The position numbers and the translations under genes are program-made. DNA of 64,000 nt, from contig NZ_AP023087.1 of assembly GCF_045862395.1 (NCBI RefSeq), positions 2,108,001 through 2,172,000 on the forward strand, written 5' to 3'. This DNA is from Marinicellulosiphila megalodicopiae (GTDB lineage: Bacteria > Pseudomonadota > Gammaproteobacteria > Pseudomonadales > Natronospirillaceae). The notes beneath the pieces were generated by a model that saw nothing but the letters and a program-made list of their open reading frames with translations, was not told where the DNA came from and did not search any database. Below, one piece after another: positions 16,936 to 26,765 of the stretch. Within the stretch, counting starts at the first letter, position 1. Every line of letters begins with the position of its first letter.

Positions 16936-19218
16936 ATGACTGAAATCGAAAATTCCCCTGAAACTGTTTACGAATTATTTGTTACCTGCCCAAAAGGCTT
17001 AGAGCATTTAGTTGACTTAGAGCTTGAAAGCTTTGGTTGTCAGACTCGTAAAATTCAATTTGCAGGGGTTGCTGTTGAAGCCACTTTAGATCAAATGTAT
17101 CACATTTGCCTGTATTCTCGTGTGGCTAACCGAGTGTTATTAAAGCTTAATCAAGGCAAAGTATTATCTAAAGACTACCTGTATGAGTTAGTTAAAAGTA
17201 TTGATTGGCAACAGCATATGCGCACAACCAGTACCTTTAAAATAACATTTAATGGTCAAGTGCAGGGCATTAATAACAGTTTGTACGGTATGCAGTTAAT
17301 TAAAGATGCAGTGTGTGATTATTTTCGCGATCTATATGGTGTGCGTCCAAACGTAGCTAAAAGCCAGCCCGATCTGCATATTAATGTTCATGTGCATAAA
17401 GATTTAGCAAACGTCTATTTGGATTTGTCAGGAGATAGTTTACATCGTCGCGGATACAAAAAAGACAGCGGTAAAGCACCGTTAAAAGAAAACTTAGCGG
17501 CCTCTTTATTATTAAAAGCAAAATGGCCAGAGCTTGCTAAAAAAGGCGCGGCTTTAATTGATCCTACATGTGGTTCAGGAACGTTTTTAACTGAAGCTAT
17601 TTTGATGGCAACGGATACTGCACCTGGTTTGTATCGTACCTATTGGGGGTTTGAACGTTGGTTACAACATGATCCTGTCTTATGGAATAACCAATTAATA
17701 GATGCGCGTAAACGTCGCTCAATTGGTGAAAAAACAACCTGTAAGTTCTATGGTTTTGACAGTGATGGCGGTGCAATTAGCTACACAGAACGCAACATCG
17801 CTAGTCTTAATTTGAATGTAAATGTGACGTTAAATCAACAACCATTAGCAAAATTAGTGCGTACAGACGATATGCCAGATGTTGGTTTGTTAATTGCCAA
17901 TCCACCGTATGGTGAACGTATGAGTGATAAAGCGCATTTAACCAATTTGTATCAATTTATTGGTCAAAGTATTCATCAGCATTTCAACGATTATAACAGT
18001 GCTATTTTAACCAATGACGCGCAGTTAGGTTTTGCATTGAATATGCGTTTAGGTCATAAATTCCAATGTTTAAATGGTAAATTAGAGTGTGTATTTTTAC
18101 AGTTTCAACCAGATAGCTTTAAAGCTGATCGCGTTATTGGTTACAATAAAACAGAATCCGATTCACCTGTCGTTGAAAAAGCGATTGAATCAAGTCCGGT
18201 TATGACCGCAAGTTATGATGATGAAGTGACAACAAGCGTAGAAACGACTGCGGTACCAAAAGTGGAGAGTTTTGAGCCAACGGGTCCTGTTGTTGATTTT
18301 GTTAACCGAGTGAAAAAGAATCAAAAACGCTTGAAAAGCTGGATTAAGAAAAACAATCTTGAAGCGTATCGTTTGTATGATGCGGATTTACCAGAATACA
18401 GTGTGGCCATTGATATTTATCAAAACAAAGCATTAGTACAAGAATACCGCGCTCCAAAAACCATCGATGAGCAAAAAGCCCATTCCCGCATGATGGATAT
18501 TATTCAAGTTTTGCCGTCTACATTGGGTTTTGCACCTGAACATATTTACTACAAAGAGCGTGAGCGTCAACGTGGTAAAAGCCAATACGAAAAACAACAA
18601 GATTCACAAGCGTGTTTTCATGTAAACGAATACCAAGCGAAATTGGAAGTGAATTTAAGTGATTACTTAGATTCAGGTTTATTCTTGGATCATCGCCCAA
18701 TTCGTAAGTGGGTGTTTGAAAACTCGCAAGGTAAGTCATTCTTAAACTTATTTTGTTACACCGCAAGTGTCAGTGTGCATGCCGCGTTAGGTGGTGCAAC
18801 ACGTACAACCAGTGTGGATTTGTCCAACACTTACACAAAATGGGGGCAACGTAATATTGCTCAAAACGGTTTGTCTGATTTTCAACATCGTTGCGTGGCA
18901 AGTGACTGTTTTGAGTTTTTAAAAGAAGATGAGAAATTCTACGATTTGATATTCATGGATCCACCGACATTCAGTAACTCTAAAAAGTTAAAAGATGTGA
19001 TGGACATCCAGCGAGATCATTCAGATTTAATTGACTTATCTATGAGGCGATTGAATGATGGCGGTACGTTAATTTTTTCTAATAATTTCAAAAAATTTAA
19101 ATTAGATGATCAATTATCCCAAATGTATGACGTGAAAGAAATTACAAAACAAACCATCGATTTGGATTTTGCGCGTCATAATAATATTCACAGATGTTGG
19201 ATGATTAAGGCGAAATAA
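16936..19218 (+). CDS. rlmL: 23S rRNA methyltransferase RlmKL (m2G2445 and m7G2069)
   Basis: A bifunctional fusion of 760 residues (usual ~700). The THUMP RNA-binding region lies at about 50-165. The first methyltransferase domain has DPTCGSGTF (209-217) and catalytic NPPYGER (about 322-328). After a low-complexity linker at about 410-450, a second methyltransferase domain (RlmK) carries FLNLFCYTASVSVHAALGG and MDPPTFSNS near 674. It modifies helix 74 of 23S rRNA. nadK follows eight bases later, so the two are probably co-transcribed. Confidence 0.95.
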   Translation: MTEIENSPETVYELFVTCPKGLEHLVDLELESFGCQTRKIQFAGVAVEATLDQMYHICLYSRVANRVLLKLNQGKVLSKDYLYELVKSIDWQQHMRTTSTFKITFNGQVQGINNSLYGMQLIKDAVCDYFRDLYGVRPNVAKSQPDLHINVHVHKDLANVYLDLSGDSLHRRGYKKDSGKAPLKENLAASLLLKAKWPELAKKGAALIDPTCGSGTFLTEAILMATDTAPGLYRTYWGFERWLQHDPVLWNNQLIDARKRRSIGEKTTCKFYGFDSDGGAISYTERNIASLNLNVNVTLNQQPLAKLVRTDDMPDVGLLIANPPYGERMSDKAHLTNLYQFIGQSIHQHFNDYNSAILTNDAQLGFALNMRLGHKFQCLNGKLECVFLQFQPDSFKADRVIGYNKTESDSPVVEKAIESSPVMTASYDDEVTTSVETTAVPKVESFEPTGPVVDFVNRVKKNQKRLKSWIKKNNLEAYRLYDADLPEYSVAIDIYQNKALVQEYRAPKTIDEQKAHSRMMDIIQVLPSTLGFAPEHIYYKERERQRGKSQYEKQQDSQACFHVNEYQAKLEVNLSDYLDSGLFLDHRPIRKWVFENSQGKSFLNLFCYTASVSVHAALGGATRTTSVDLSNTYTKWGQRNIAQNGLSDFQHRCVASDCFEFLKEDEKFYDLIFMDPPTFSNSKKLKDVMDIQRDHSDLIDLSMRRLNDGGTLIFSNNFKKFKLDDQLSQMYDVKEITKQTIDLDFARHNNIHRCWMIKAK

Positions 19219-19226
19219 GGTTGAAA

Positions 19227-20111
19227 ATGAGTCAATTTAAACATGTTGGAATCATTGGTCGATTACAGAGTAATCAAGTATTAGGTACGATTCATCGATT
19301 ACTTTCTTTGCTGAGTGATCAGCAAGTAGAGGTCAAAGTGGATCAACGGCTAAAAGCGCATTTGCGAGATAAAGATGTGGATTTTACTTCCGTTCAATCC
19401 TTAGGTAAGTGGTCTGATTTAATTATTTGTGTTGGTGGAGATGGTACACTTTTAGGTGTCGCTCGAGAAATGCTAGGGTTTAATGTTCCTGTTCTTGGAA
19501 TTAACCGAGGTCGGTTAGGGTTTTTGACTGATGTGATGCCTGAAGCCATGCAAAGACAAGTCGTTGACGTTTTAAATGGCAAATACATCATGGAAGAGCG
19601 GTTCTTATTAACCGCTCAATTGGTTCGTGATGGTAAAGTGATACAAACGTATCCGGCGCTTAATGATGTGGTTTTGCACCCTGGTCAATCCATTCGAATG
19701 ATTGAATTTGAATTATATATTGATCAGAAATTTGTATATTCTCAGCGTTCAGATGGTTTAATTGTGTCAACTCCAACGGGTTCAACTGCTTATGCGCTCT
19801 CAGCTGGAGGGCCGATGATGCACCCAAGTATGCAAGGAATCGTATTGGTTCCAATGTTTCCTCATTCTTTAACTTATCGACCATTAGTGGTCAGTGCAAA
19901 CAGTGAAATCAGAATTGTACCAAGTGAAGAAAATCCGTTGCCGCCTCAAATAAGTTGTGATGCACACAATCATTTAGTCACACAACCAGGTGATGAAGTC
20001 ATTATTAAAAAGCTGGAACAGACTTTGCATTTGCTTCATCCTGTCGAGCATAATTATTATGATATTTGTCGCCAAAAACTGGGCTGGGGTAGCCGGTTAG
20101 GAGAAGACTAA
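19227..20111 (+). CDS. nadK: NAD kinase
   Basis: NadK phosphorylates NAD to NADP. The 294 residues contain the GGDGT motif (70-74), GINRGRLGFLTD and STPTGSTAYALSAGGP, all expected. ATG 19227 has AAGG six bases upstream; the TTG at 19221 in frame is less likely. It lies directly behind rlmKL. An inverted repeat about 100 bases downstream probably ends the transcript. Confidence 0.95.
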   Translation: MSQFKHVGIIGRLQSNQVLGTIHRLLSLLSDQQVEVKVDQRLKAHLRDKDVDFTSVQSLGKWSDLIICVGGDGTLLGVAREMLGFNVPVLGINRGRLGFLTDVMPEAMQRQVVDVLNGKYIMEERFLLTAQLVRDGKVIQTYPALNDVVLHPGQSIRMIEFELYIDQKFVYSQRSDGLIVSTPTGSTAYALSAGGPMMHPSMQGIVLVPMFPHSLTYRPLVVSANSEIRIVPSEENPLPPQISCDAHNHLVTQPGDEVIIKKLEQTLHLLHPVEHNYYDICRQKLGWGSRLGED

Positions 20112-20211
20112 AATCTTTTAATTGTTGTAAAAAATTGTTAAAAATTGATATTAATCGACATATTAAAAATTCTAAGTAATTATTTTTTGCTATGTTTAAA
20201 AGGGAAGGTTT

Positions 20212-20239
20212 AAAACACTTCAGTTTGGGGAAGTGTTTT
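20212..20239 (+). terminator. Hairpin downstream of nadK
   Basis: A perfect 10-bp stem AAAACACTTC / GAAGTGTTTT with an 8-base loop ends in TTTT. The T-run is short, so termination is plausible but may be weak. Confidence 0.6.
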
Positions 20240-20288
20240 AGTTTTACGATTAATACCCTCATGCATTGATTAACAAGGTAGGTTAATT

Positions 20289-20855
20289 TTGTACGAAAAC
20301 CAGATGCAATTACGATTAGAAAGTGACCGAGCCGAGCAGTCTCTAAATGATACTGTTGAGTCTGTCATCAAACAATTTCGTAATGAATACGATTCTAAAA
20401 ATGTTGAGTTGATTTACCTTAAAGGCGAAAATGTGCCTGCATGGATAAACATTAATTCAAGTATATTAGCGTCATGTTTAAAGTCTTTAGTGGGAAATGC
20501 GTTACAGCATACTGTTAAAGGTGAAGTGTTAATTTTGATTCATTTGGATCAAGGTACTACGCAAGAATCCAAAATTCGAATTAATGTTTCTGATACAGGC
20601 GAGGGCATAGAGTCAAATAAATTAAGGCACATAGAAAATATGATGCTTAATCCCAATCCACCAGTTAAAAAGAAAGTGCTAGCTAAATGTACAAAAGAAG
20701 CAAGGCATCTTGGTGGGCATATTGGCATTCGTAGTACAATAAATCGTGGAACTACAATCTGGTTTGATGTACCTATTCGTATGAGTGAGTCTATGATGGC
20801 CGCAGAAAAGCTGCGATTTTTGATCAAGGTGTTGTTTTTGCAAGCCATAGTATGA
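20289..20855 (+). pseudogene. BarA-like hybrid kinase remnant: ATPase domain only
   Basis: This 188-residue reading frame is the catalytic ATPase half of a histidine kinase: N-box SLVGNALQHT, G1 box DTGEGI, and the closing LGGHIGIRSTINRGTTIWFDVPI (quoted in part). The sensor region, HAMP and the phosphorylated His (DHp) domain are absent; a stop lies 15 bases before the putative TTG start. After the ATPase domain the sequence of a receiver-like domain continues in another frame, so the final ~20 residues here are probably out-of-frame. In BarA a pseudo-receiver follows the ATPase domain, and the pattern here matches that. I read it as a truncated, frameshifted kinase, although expression of a stand-alone ATPase domain cannot be ruled out. 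Confidence 0.6.
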
Positions 20856-21172
20856 ATCAAACTGCTTTATTAAGGTATATTTCACCGATTTGTAAAAAGA
20901 GTAAAATTGCAAGAACACAACATGATATTTCTATTATGAATAATCAAGGACCAATTGATTTATTAGTGATTCAAGGAAAAGTGCCCGATCTAAGCAATTT
21001 GAAAGTTAAAAAAATAGTCTATGTTGGAGATATTGAGCCCAAATCGACAGACGAATTTGTATTGCCAAACGGGACGCAATTTATGAGTAAACCTGTATTA
21101 CCTAGTGACTTTGAACACATCAGTCAATCCAGTGAAAATGATCAAGATTTTGAAATGGCGCAAACTATCTAG
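20789..21172 (+). pseudogene. BarA-like remnant, pseudo-receiver domain (frame shifted from the ATPase part)
   Basis: From 20789 the frame reads GRRKAAIFDQGVVFASHSMN, which looks like the first strand of a receiver domain. It continues with PIDLLVIQG (third strand, phospho-acceptor Asp absent), KKIVYVGD and the conserved Lys-Pro in FMSKPVLPSDF. The first ATG is at 20852, overlapping the ATPase frame's end. No C-terminal receiver or HPt domain follows. It therefore looks like the second piece of one broken hybrid-kinase gene; a coupled two-gene arrangement is the alternative. Confidence 0.55.
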
Positions 21173-21225
21173 CTCAATTGGTGCGCAGTTGTTATTATTG
21201 GCGCTTTTACCATTTTGAGTGTGAT

Positions 21226-21462
21226 ATGAGCTTTACTGACGTTGCGAAAAATCTTGATTTACCTACCTATAAAAAATTAAAAACCGCTATTGAACTTGGC
21301 AAATGGCCAACTGGAATTGCATTAACCCAAGAGCAAAAAGCGATTTGCCTTGAGGCAACGTTGACTTATGAAGCGGCAAATATGCCACCAGAATCTCGAA
21401 CGGGTTATATGGATTCAGCCTGTAAAAGCAAGTCGAATGATGATTTAATCATTAAACAATAA
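21226..21462 (+). CDS. DUF1315 (YeaC-like) protein
   Basis: A 78-residue protein of the YeaC/DUF1315 family: LPTYKKLKTAIELGKWPTG and ALTQEQKAICLEATLTYEA are the recognisable core. Function unknown. ATG 21226 fits the family start; the frame is open 16 codons further upstream. The DUF2797 gene follows after 38 bases on the same strand, and the two are probably co-transcribed. Confidence 0.82.
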   Translation: MSFTDVAKNLDLPTYKKLKTAIELGKWPTGIALTQEQKAICLEATLTYEAANMPPESRTGYMDSACKSKSNDDLIIKQ

Positions 21463-21500
21463 TCAAACTATATCCAAACTCTAACCAAATAAGAATTATT

Positions 21501-22355
21501 ATGAATGATTTATTCGATACTGCGAATTTTCAAAATAGCTATAGTGGAGTGGTTGAAAAAATGCTCAATCGCCAGCAAAACCCTATTCAATATCAATTTG
21601 TAATTGGGCAATCTAATATTCCATTAAACGCATTAATTGGCAAAGAAATTCGACTCAGCCATCAAGGTGTGATTCGGTGTTTACATTGCAAAAAACAAAT
21701 CAATAAAAGCTATGGTCAAGGATATTGTTATGATCATTTTATGCAATTAGCCTCTAATGATTCGTGTATGATGAGTCCTGAAAAATGTCATTTTGAGCAA
21801 GGCACTTGTCGCGATAATCGATTTGCTGAAAGTGTGTGTAATCAAGGGCATTACGTGTATTTAGCCAATACATCCGAGGTGAAAGTGGGGATCACACGTA
21901 GCTCTCAAATTCCTACGAGGTGGATGGATCAAGGTGCTAAGCAAGCAATGGTCATTGCTCGAGTAAGTACAAGACATTTAGCCGGTTGTGTTGAGGTAAT
22001 ATTTAAACAATTTATTGCAGATAAAACCAACTGGCGAAATATGTTAAAAGGCGATGCACAGTTAATGGATTTAAACGCTATTCGTGATGAGTGTCTTTTC
22101 AAATCGAGAGAGCAAGTACAAAGCTTACAAGAAAAATACGGGTTGGTTGCCATACAAATGTTTGAGCATGGAGAGGTTGTCGAGTTTAATTTTCCAGTCA
22201 ATCAATATCCTGAAAAGATCACAAGTTTAAACTTAGACAAAAATCCAGAAATTCAAGGTTGTTTAAAAGGTATAAAAGGCCAGTATTTAATTTTTGATAC
22301 TGGTGTCATTAATATTCGTAAATATTCCGGTTATGAATTAACAATAGAATATTAA
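21501..22355 (+). CDS. DUF2797 family protein (zinc-ribbon-like and GIY-YIG-like motifs)
   Basis: A 284-residue protein matching DUF2797. It has CLHCKKQINKSYGQGYCYDH with paired cysteines near 72-90, more Cys/His pairs up to CNQGH, then the invariant HYVYLANTSEVKVGITR and PTRWMDQGAKQA. The HYVYL...VGITR stretch resembles the start of a GIY-YIG nuclease fold. No function has been established for this family that I know of. Confidence 0.85.
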   Translation: MNDLFDTANFQNSYSGVVEKMLNRQQNPIQYQFVIGQSNIPLNALIGKEIRLSHQGVIRCLHCKKQINKSYGQGYCYDHFMQLASNDSCMMSPEKCHFEQGTCRDNRFAESVCNQGHYVYLANTSEVKVGITRSSQIPTRWMDQGAKQAMVIARVSTRHLAGCVEVIFKQFIADKTNWRNMLKGDAQLMDLNAIRDECLFKSREQVQSLQEKYGLVAIQMFEHGEVVEFNFPVNQYPEKITSLNLDKNPEIQGCLKGIKGQYLIFDTGVINIRKYSGYELTIEY

Positions 22356-22421
22356 CATGTTGATTTACGATCAGGATCAAATCACACATCAAATTAATAA
22401 TGAGCATAGCAAGGGAAAATC

Positions 22422-25058
22422 ATGAGTGAACTTAATACTATTTATTTAAAAGATTACACAGCACCATCTTTTTTGATTGAAAAAACGACATTAACGTTTG
22501 AAATTTTTCCAGAATATACGTTAGTTCGCTCTCATATTCTATTTTCACAAAATCCATTGCGAACAGATCTTCCTACACAATTGGATCTTTTTGGAGTCGA
22601 TTTAGAGATTGTCAGTTTAAGCATCGACTCTATCGAATTATCTGATAAACACTACACTTGGGTTGACGAAGTGTTGTGTATTAAAAATGTGCCTACGAAC
22701 TTCTTATTTGAGGCGGTAACTAAAATATACCCTGATAAAAATACATCGCTGGAGGGGTTGTACCTTTCTAATGGAATGTATTGCACGCAATGTGAAGCAG
22801 AGGGGTTTCGTAAAATCACATTTTATCCAGATCGACCAGATGTCATGAGTGAATTCGAAACGCGTATTGAGGCGGATTTAAACGATTATCCTACATTACT
22901 TTCTAATGGAAACTTATTGGATTCTGGTGAGCTTGAAAATAATCGTCATTTTGCAGTTTGGCAAGATCCTTTTAAAAAACCCTGTTATTTATTTGCATTA
23001 GTTGCTGGTGATTTAGATGTGAAAGAAGATGTTTTCACAACAGTTGAAGGAAAAAAAGTAGAATTAAAAATTTTTGTTGAATCGCACAATATGCATAAAA
23101 CAGAGTTTGCTATGCAATCTTTGATTCGTTCTATGAAATGGGATGAAGAGCGTTTTGGCCGTGTTTATGATTTAGATTTATTTATGATTGTTGCTGTCGA
23201 TCATTTCAATATGGGGGCCATGGAAAATAAAGGCTTGAATATTTTTAATTCAGCATTGGTTTTAGCGGATGAAGCAACCACAACCGATGCTGGATTTGAG
23301 CGAATTGAAAGTGTGATAGGGCATGAGTATTTTCATAATTGGTCGGGTAATCGTGTCACTTGCCGTGATTGGTTCCAATTAAGTTTGAAAGAAGGTTTTA
23401 CTGTATTTCGTGATTCTGAATTTACAGCCGATTTACATGATCGAGCAGTGAAGCGTATTGACGATGTGAAATTGCTCAAAACCATGCAATTTGCAGAAGA
23501 TGCTGGCCCAATGGCGCATCCAATTCGTCCATCTTCTTATGTTGAGATTAATAACTTTTATACATTAACAGTCTATGAAAAAGGCGCAGAAGTAGTACGA
23601 ATGCTGCATACCTTATTAGGTGAAACTACTTTTAGAAAAGGAAGTGATTTATATTTTGATCGTTTTGACGGGCAGGCAGTAACCACAGAAGATTTTGTGG
23701 TCTGTATGCAGGAAGTCAGTGGGTTGAATTTAGATCAATTTCAGCGTTGGTATAATCAAGCGGGCACACCAATTGTTGAGGTGTTTGAGCACTTTGACCA
23801 GGCAAGTGGTAAATACACACTTAAATTCAAGCAATCTTGTCCACCATCTATTAATCAACCAGAAAAACTTGCGTTTCATATCCCAATAAAAATGGCGTTA
23901 ATGAATAAGGCAGATCAGACGCATTTGGATTTAACTGCTATTGATGAATTTGATATGGACACACAGGTTTATCATTTAACTCAAGATGAACAGATGATCA
24001 CTTTTGAAAACCTAACTAGCAAACCGGTTGCTAGTTTGTTACGTGATTTCTCAGCACCAGTGAAGTTAGTTTTTGATCGTCCAAAAGTAGAATTCGCGTA
24101 TTTGCTAGCTAATGACGATAACAGCTTTAATCAATTTGAAGCAGGCCAATCTTTAATGCAGTCGCATTTATTAGAACAATATTCAATACTTGCAAAAGGT
24201 GGTGAGTATCAAATGGACAGTGATTTGATTGATGCTATGCAGTCTGTGTTAGCTCATGATGAATTAAGCGATGCTAAAAAAGCAGCCATTTTAACTTTGC
24301 CGAACTTTAGCTACTTGTCTGACCAGATCGATCAAGTGGATGTGGATGTTTTATTAAACTTGCTAAAACAATGCAAAACTCAAATTGCAAAAGCGTTAGA
24401 GCAACAATGGTTGGATAACTTCAATGCATTAAATGATTCTGTTGAATACGCGTTTGTAGCCAGTCAGGTAGGTAAGCGCAGCTTTAAAGCGTTGTGTTTA
24501 AGCTATCTAAGTTATTTGGGGCAATATTCAGGCTTGATTACAAGTTTGTATGAGAGTGCTTCAAATATGACGGACCGTTCACTTGCTTTAAATTTGATTG
24601 CTAATAGTAATAATAAAAATCAAAAACAAGCTATTAATGCTGGATTTTATGAAAAATGGAAGCAAGATACTCAGATGGTTGAGCAGTGGTTGTCGATTCA
24701 ATCACGTGGCGAAAGCACCTCAATTGCTGACATTAAAGCATTGATGCAACATGAATCATTTGATATCAAAACACCGAATAAAGTACGCAGTGTGATTGGA
24801 TCGTTTGCAATGGGAAACCCATTACATTTTCATGCAAAAGATGGGTCGGGCTATGAGTTTTTAGCGGATCAAATCTTAGTATTAAATGAATTAAATCCAC
24901 AGATTGCCAGTCGATTATGCGCAGCTTTGACTCACTTTAAACGCTACGATGAAAACCGTAAGCTTAAGATGATTGATCAATTACACAGAATTGATCAATG
25001 TAAAAGTTTAAGCAAGGACGTAAAAGAAATCGTGACACGTTCTTTGCAAACGGTATAA
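22422..25058 (+). CDS. pepN: Aminopeptidase N (alanyl aminopeptidase, M1 family)
   Basis: PepN is the main broad-specificity aminopeptidase finishing cytosolic protein degradation. The 878 residues match the usual length. GAMEN (substrate N-terminus recognition) is followed by the zinc motif HEYFHNW and the third ligand Glu in LSLKEG. A clear AAGGGA ribosome site precedes the ATG. The gene is convergent with the DUF1624 gene after a 16-base gap. Confidence 0.96.
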   Translation: MSELNTIYLKDYTAPSFLIEKTTLTFEIFPEYTLVRSHILFSQNPLRTDLPTQLDLFGVDLEIVSLSIDSIELSDKHYTWVDEVLCIKNVPTNFLFEAVTKIYPDKNTSLEGLYLSNGMYCTQCEAEGFRKITFYPDRPDVMSEFETRIEADLNDYPTLLSNGNLLDSGELENNRHFAVWQDPFKKPCYLFALVAGDLDVKEDVFTTVEGKKVELKIFVESHNMHKTEFAMQSLIRSMKWDEERFGRVYDLDLFMIVAVDHFNMGAMENKGLNIFNSALVLADEATTTDAGFERIESVIGHEYFHNWSGNRVTCRDWFQLSLKEGFTVFRDSEFTADLHDRAVKRIDDVKLLKTMQFAEDAGPMAHPIRPSSYVEINNFYTLTVYEKGAEVVRMLHTLLGETTFRKGSDLYFDRFDGQAVTTEDFVVCMQEVSGLNLDQFQRWYNQAGTPIVEVFEHFDQASGKYTLKFKQSCPPSINQPEKLAFHIPIKMALMNKADQTHLDLTAIDEFDMDTQVYHLTQDEQMITFENLTSKPVASLLRDFSAPVKLVFDRPKVEFAYLLANDDNSFNQFEAGQSLMQSHLLEQYSILAKGGEYQMDSDLIDAMQSVLAHDELSDAKKAAILTLPNFSYLSDQIDQVDVDVLLNLLKQCKTQIAKALEQQWLDNFNALNDSVEYAFVASQVGKRSFKALCLSYLSYLGQYSGLITSLYESASNMTDRSLALNLIANSNNKNQKQAINAGFYEKWKQDTQMVEQWLSIQSRGESTSIADIKALMQHESFDIKTPNKVRSVIGSFAMGNPLHFHAKDGSGYEFLADQILVLNELNPQIASRLCAALTHFKRYDENRKLKMIDQLHRIDQCKSLSKDVKEIVTRSLQTV

Positions 25059-25074
25059 CTTTTAGGAGTATTTC

Positions 25075-25884
25075 TTAGAATAAGCTATTAATTAATTGCA
25101 TAGCAGTGGATTGGTTACCATTAACCATCCACTCAATGCCAAGTGCAATCGGTGCAAGGGCAATTGCGTGAATAAAGTACATTGGAAGAGCGTGTCGCCC
25201 CATTATAGCTAATATCTTAAATATCGCGATGTTAGGTAAACTTGGTAGTTTATAAGGCAAACTTCCAATAAAAATACCGATTAAAACCAATCCAAACCAT
25301 GGCACAAAATACGATATATCAAATGTGTATTTTGGTAAGTTTAAATAGGGTTGTAAAAAGTTAAAAAGGAATTGAAAGCTGAAATAATATTGAAGATTAC
25401 TAATATTATAAGTTGAAATTAAATACTCGCTAATGGTAGAAAATATTTGCCCTGTCACAAAAAAATGACCAGTAATAATGAGTATTCCCATAACTAATGA
25501 GATTTTAGGAATAAACGAAAAAAGCACGCCGACAAAAGTAGACACAAACAAAAACTGCAAAATACCAAAATATATCCAATTGTTTGGTACAAACATATAA
25601 GATGCAACGCTAATAAATAACGCGCAAATCCCTAAAAGCCCCGTTCGCTTTAAAAAACTAGGCCAGCGATAACCGCGTTTAGCTTGCAAGGCTAAACCAA
25701 TGCCTGCACATCCCAAAAACAACGTCATCACTAATAAGCGTAAAAGAAAAACCTTTGGATCGTCGTATCTAAAAGACCAATCAAATAAACGGCTTAAATA
25801 ATACCAAAAATGAAAAACAGCCATAAAAACGATGGCACTGCCGCGTGCGACGTCTAAATTTAATGATCGATGATATTGACTCAT
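25075..25884 (-). CDS. DUF1624 / HGSNAT-like membrane protein
   Basis: A polytopic membrane protein of 269 residues with about seven hydrophobic helices. The N-terminal signature SLNLDVARGSAIVFMAVFH is the hallmark of the heparan-alpha-glucosaminide N-acetyltransferase catalytic-like family (PF07786, DUF1624), related to membrane acyltransferases. The substrate is unknown. I prefer ATG 25884 over the TTG at 25896 because the conserved domain begins immediately after it. Confidence 0.82.
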   Translation of the reverse strand: MSQYHRSLNLDVARGSAIVFMAVFHFWYYLSRLFDWSFRYDDPKVFLLRLLVMTLFLGCAGIGLALQAKRGYRWPSFLKRTGLLGICALFISVASYMFVPNNWIYFGILQFLFVSTFVGVLFSFIPKISLVMGILIITGHFFVTGQIFSTISEYLISTYNISNLQYYFSFQFLFNFLQPYLNLPKYTFDISYFVPWFGLVLIGIFIGSLPYKLPSLPNIAIFKILAIMGRHALPMYFIHAIALAPIALGIEWMVNGNQSTAMQLINSLF

Positions 25885-26021
25885 TTTCAAACCCAAAAAA
25901 TCATCATCATTCCAGTTGTTAAAAAATAAATCAATAGTTTGAACGATGTTTTAAAAGGGGATGATTTTCAGTTGCCGTTGAAAAAGTTGATTACGATGCA
26001 ATATAGAGGGTTCTTAATTAT

Positions 26022-26702
26022 TTGATTGGCCGAAGTGTGACAAATAAAACAGTTCAACTGGATATTGTATCTGACGTGATGTGTCCATGGTGTATCGTGG
26101 GATATAAGCAATTATTACCTGCATTGGCGAAATTTAAAGATGTGAATTTTGAAATTAATTGGCAACCCTTTGAGCTCAATCCAAATATGCCAAATGAAGG
26201 GCAAGATTTGAGAGAGCACTTACATGAGAAGTACGGATCAACTGATGAACAGAGTATCGAAAATCGTAAAAGACTAACAAAAATAGGCGATGACCTAGGA
26301 TTTGAATTTAACTTTACTGAAGAATCCACAATTTATAATACGTTTTTAGCTCATCAATTATTACATCACGCAAAAAAAATTGGGAATGAACAAAATAAAC
26401 CTGAACTCCAAACTAAAGTAAAATTAGCTTTATTCTCAGCATATTTTACAGAAGGTAAAAATGTCAGTGATATGAATGTTTTGATTGAAGTTGCATTGGC
26501 TTGTGGGATAGAAGAAGAATCAGTGAAAGATGTATTGTCGCATCAAATTCATAAAGATGAAGTACGAGAGATTCAAAAAAAATGGCAGCAAAATGGCATT
26601 AGTGCAGTGCCTGCTGTAGTAGTAAATATGCAATATTTATTATCTGGCGCTCAGCCAACCGAAGCATATATTGATGTTATAAATAAAGTTATCAGCGAAT
26701 AA
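26022..26702 (+). CDS. DsbA-family FrnE-like oxidoreductase
   Basis: A cytoplasmic thioredoxin-fold protein with an inserted helical domain, 226 residues. The redox motif CPWC sits in IVSDVMCPWCIVGYKQL near the N-terminus and the cis-Pro loop in GISAVPAVVV near the C-terminus, as in FrnE and related DsbA proteins. No signal peptide is seen. The start is uncertain: TTG 26022 follows an AGAGGG 11 bases upstream, while GTG 26037 gives a shorter protein with the same domain. Repeats begin eight bases after the stop. Confidence 0.88.
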   Translation: MIGRSVTNKTVQLDIVSDVMCPWCIVGYKQLLPALAKFKDVNFEINWQPFELNPNMPNEGQDLREHLHEKYGSTDEQSIENRKRLTKIGDDLGFEFNFTEESTIYNTFLAHQLLHHAKKIGNEQNKPELQTKVKLALFSAYFTEGKNVSDMNVLIEVALACGIEEESVKDVLSHQIHKDEVREIQKKWQQNGISAVPAVVVNMQYLLSGAQPTEAYIDVINKVISE

Positions 26703-26765
26703 ATAACCCGGGGGTCAGATCCTTTTTTGATCAAACCGGAATTAAAAATAGCCAGGGGTCGGATC

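Noticed and set aside
20790..20850. Programmed -1 frameshift joining the ATPase and receiver frames
   Set aside because: The only T-run in the zone (CGA TTT TTG) is not a proper slippery heptamer, and large parts of the kinase are missing anyway. Simple gene decay is more likely.
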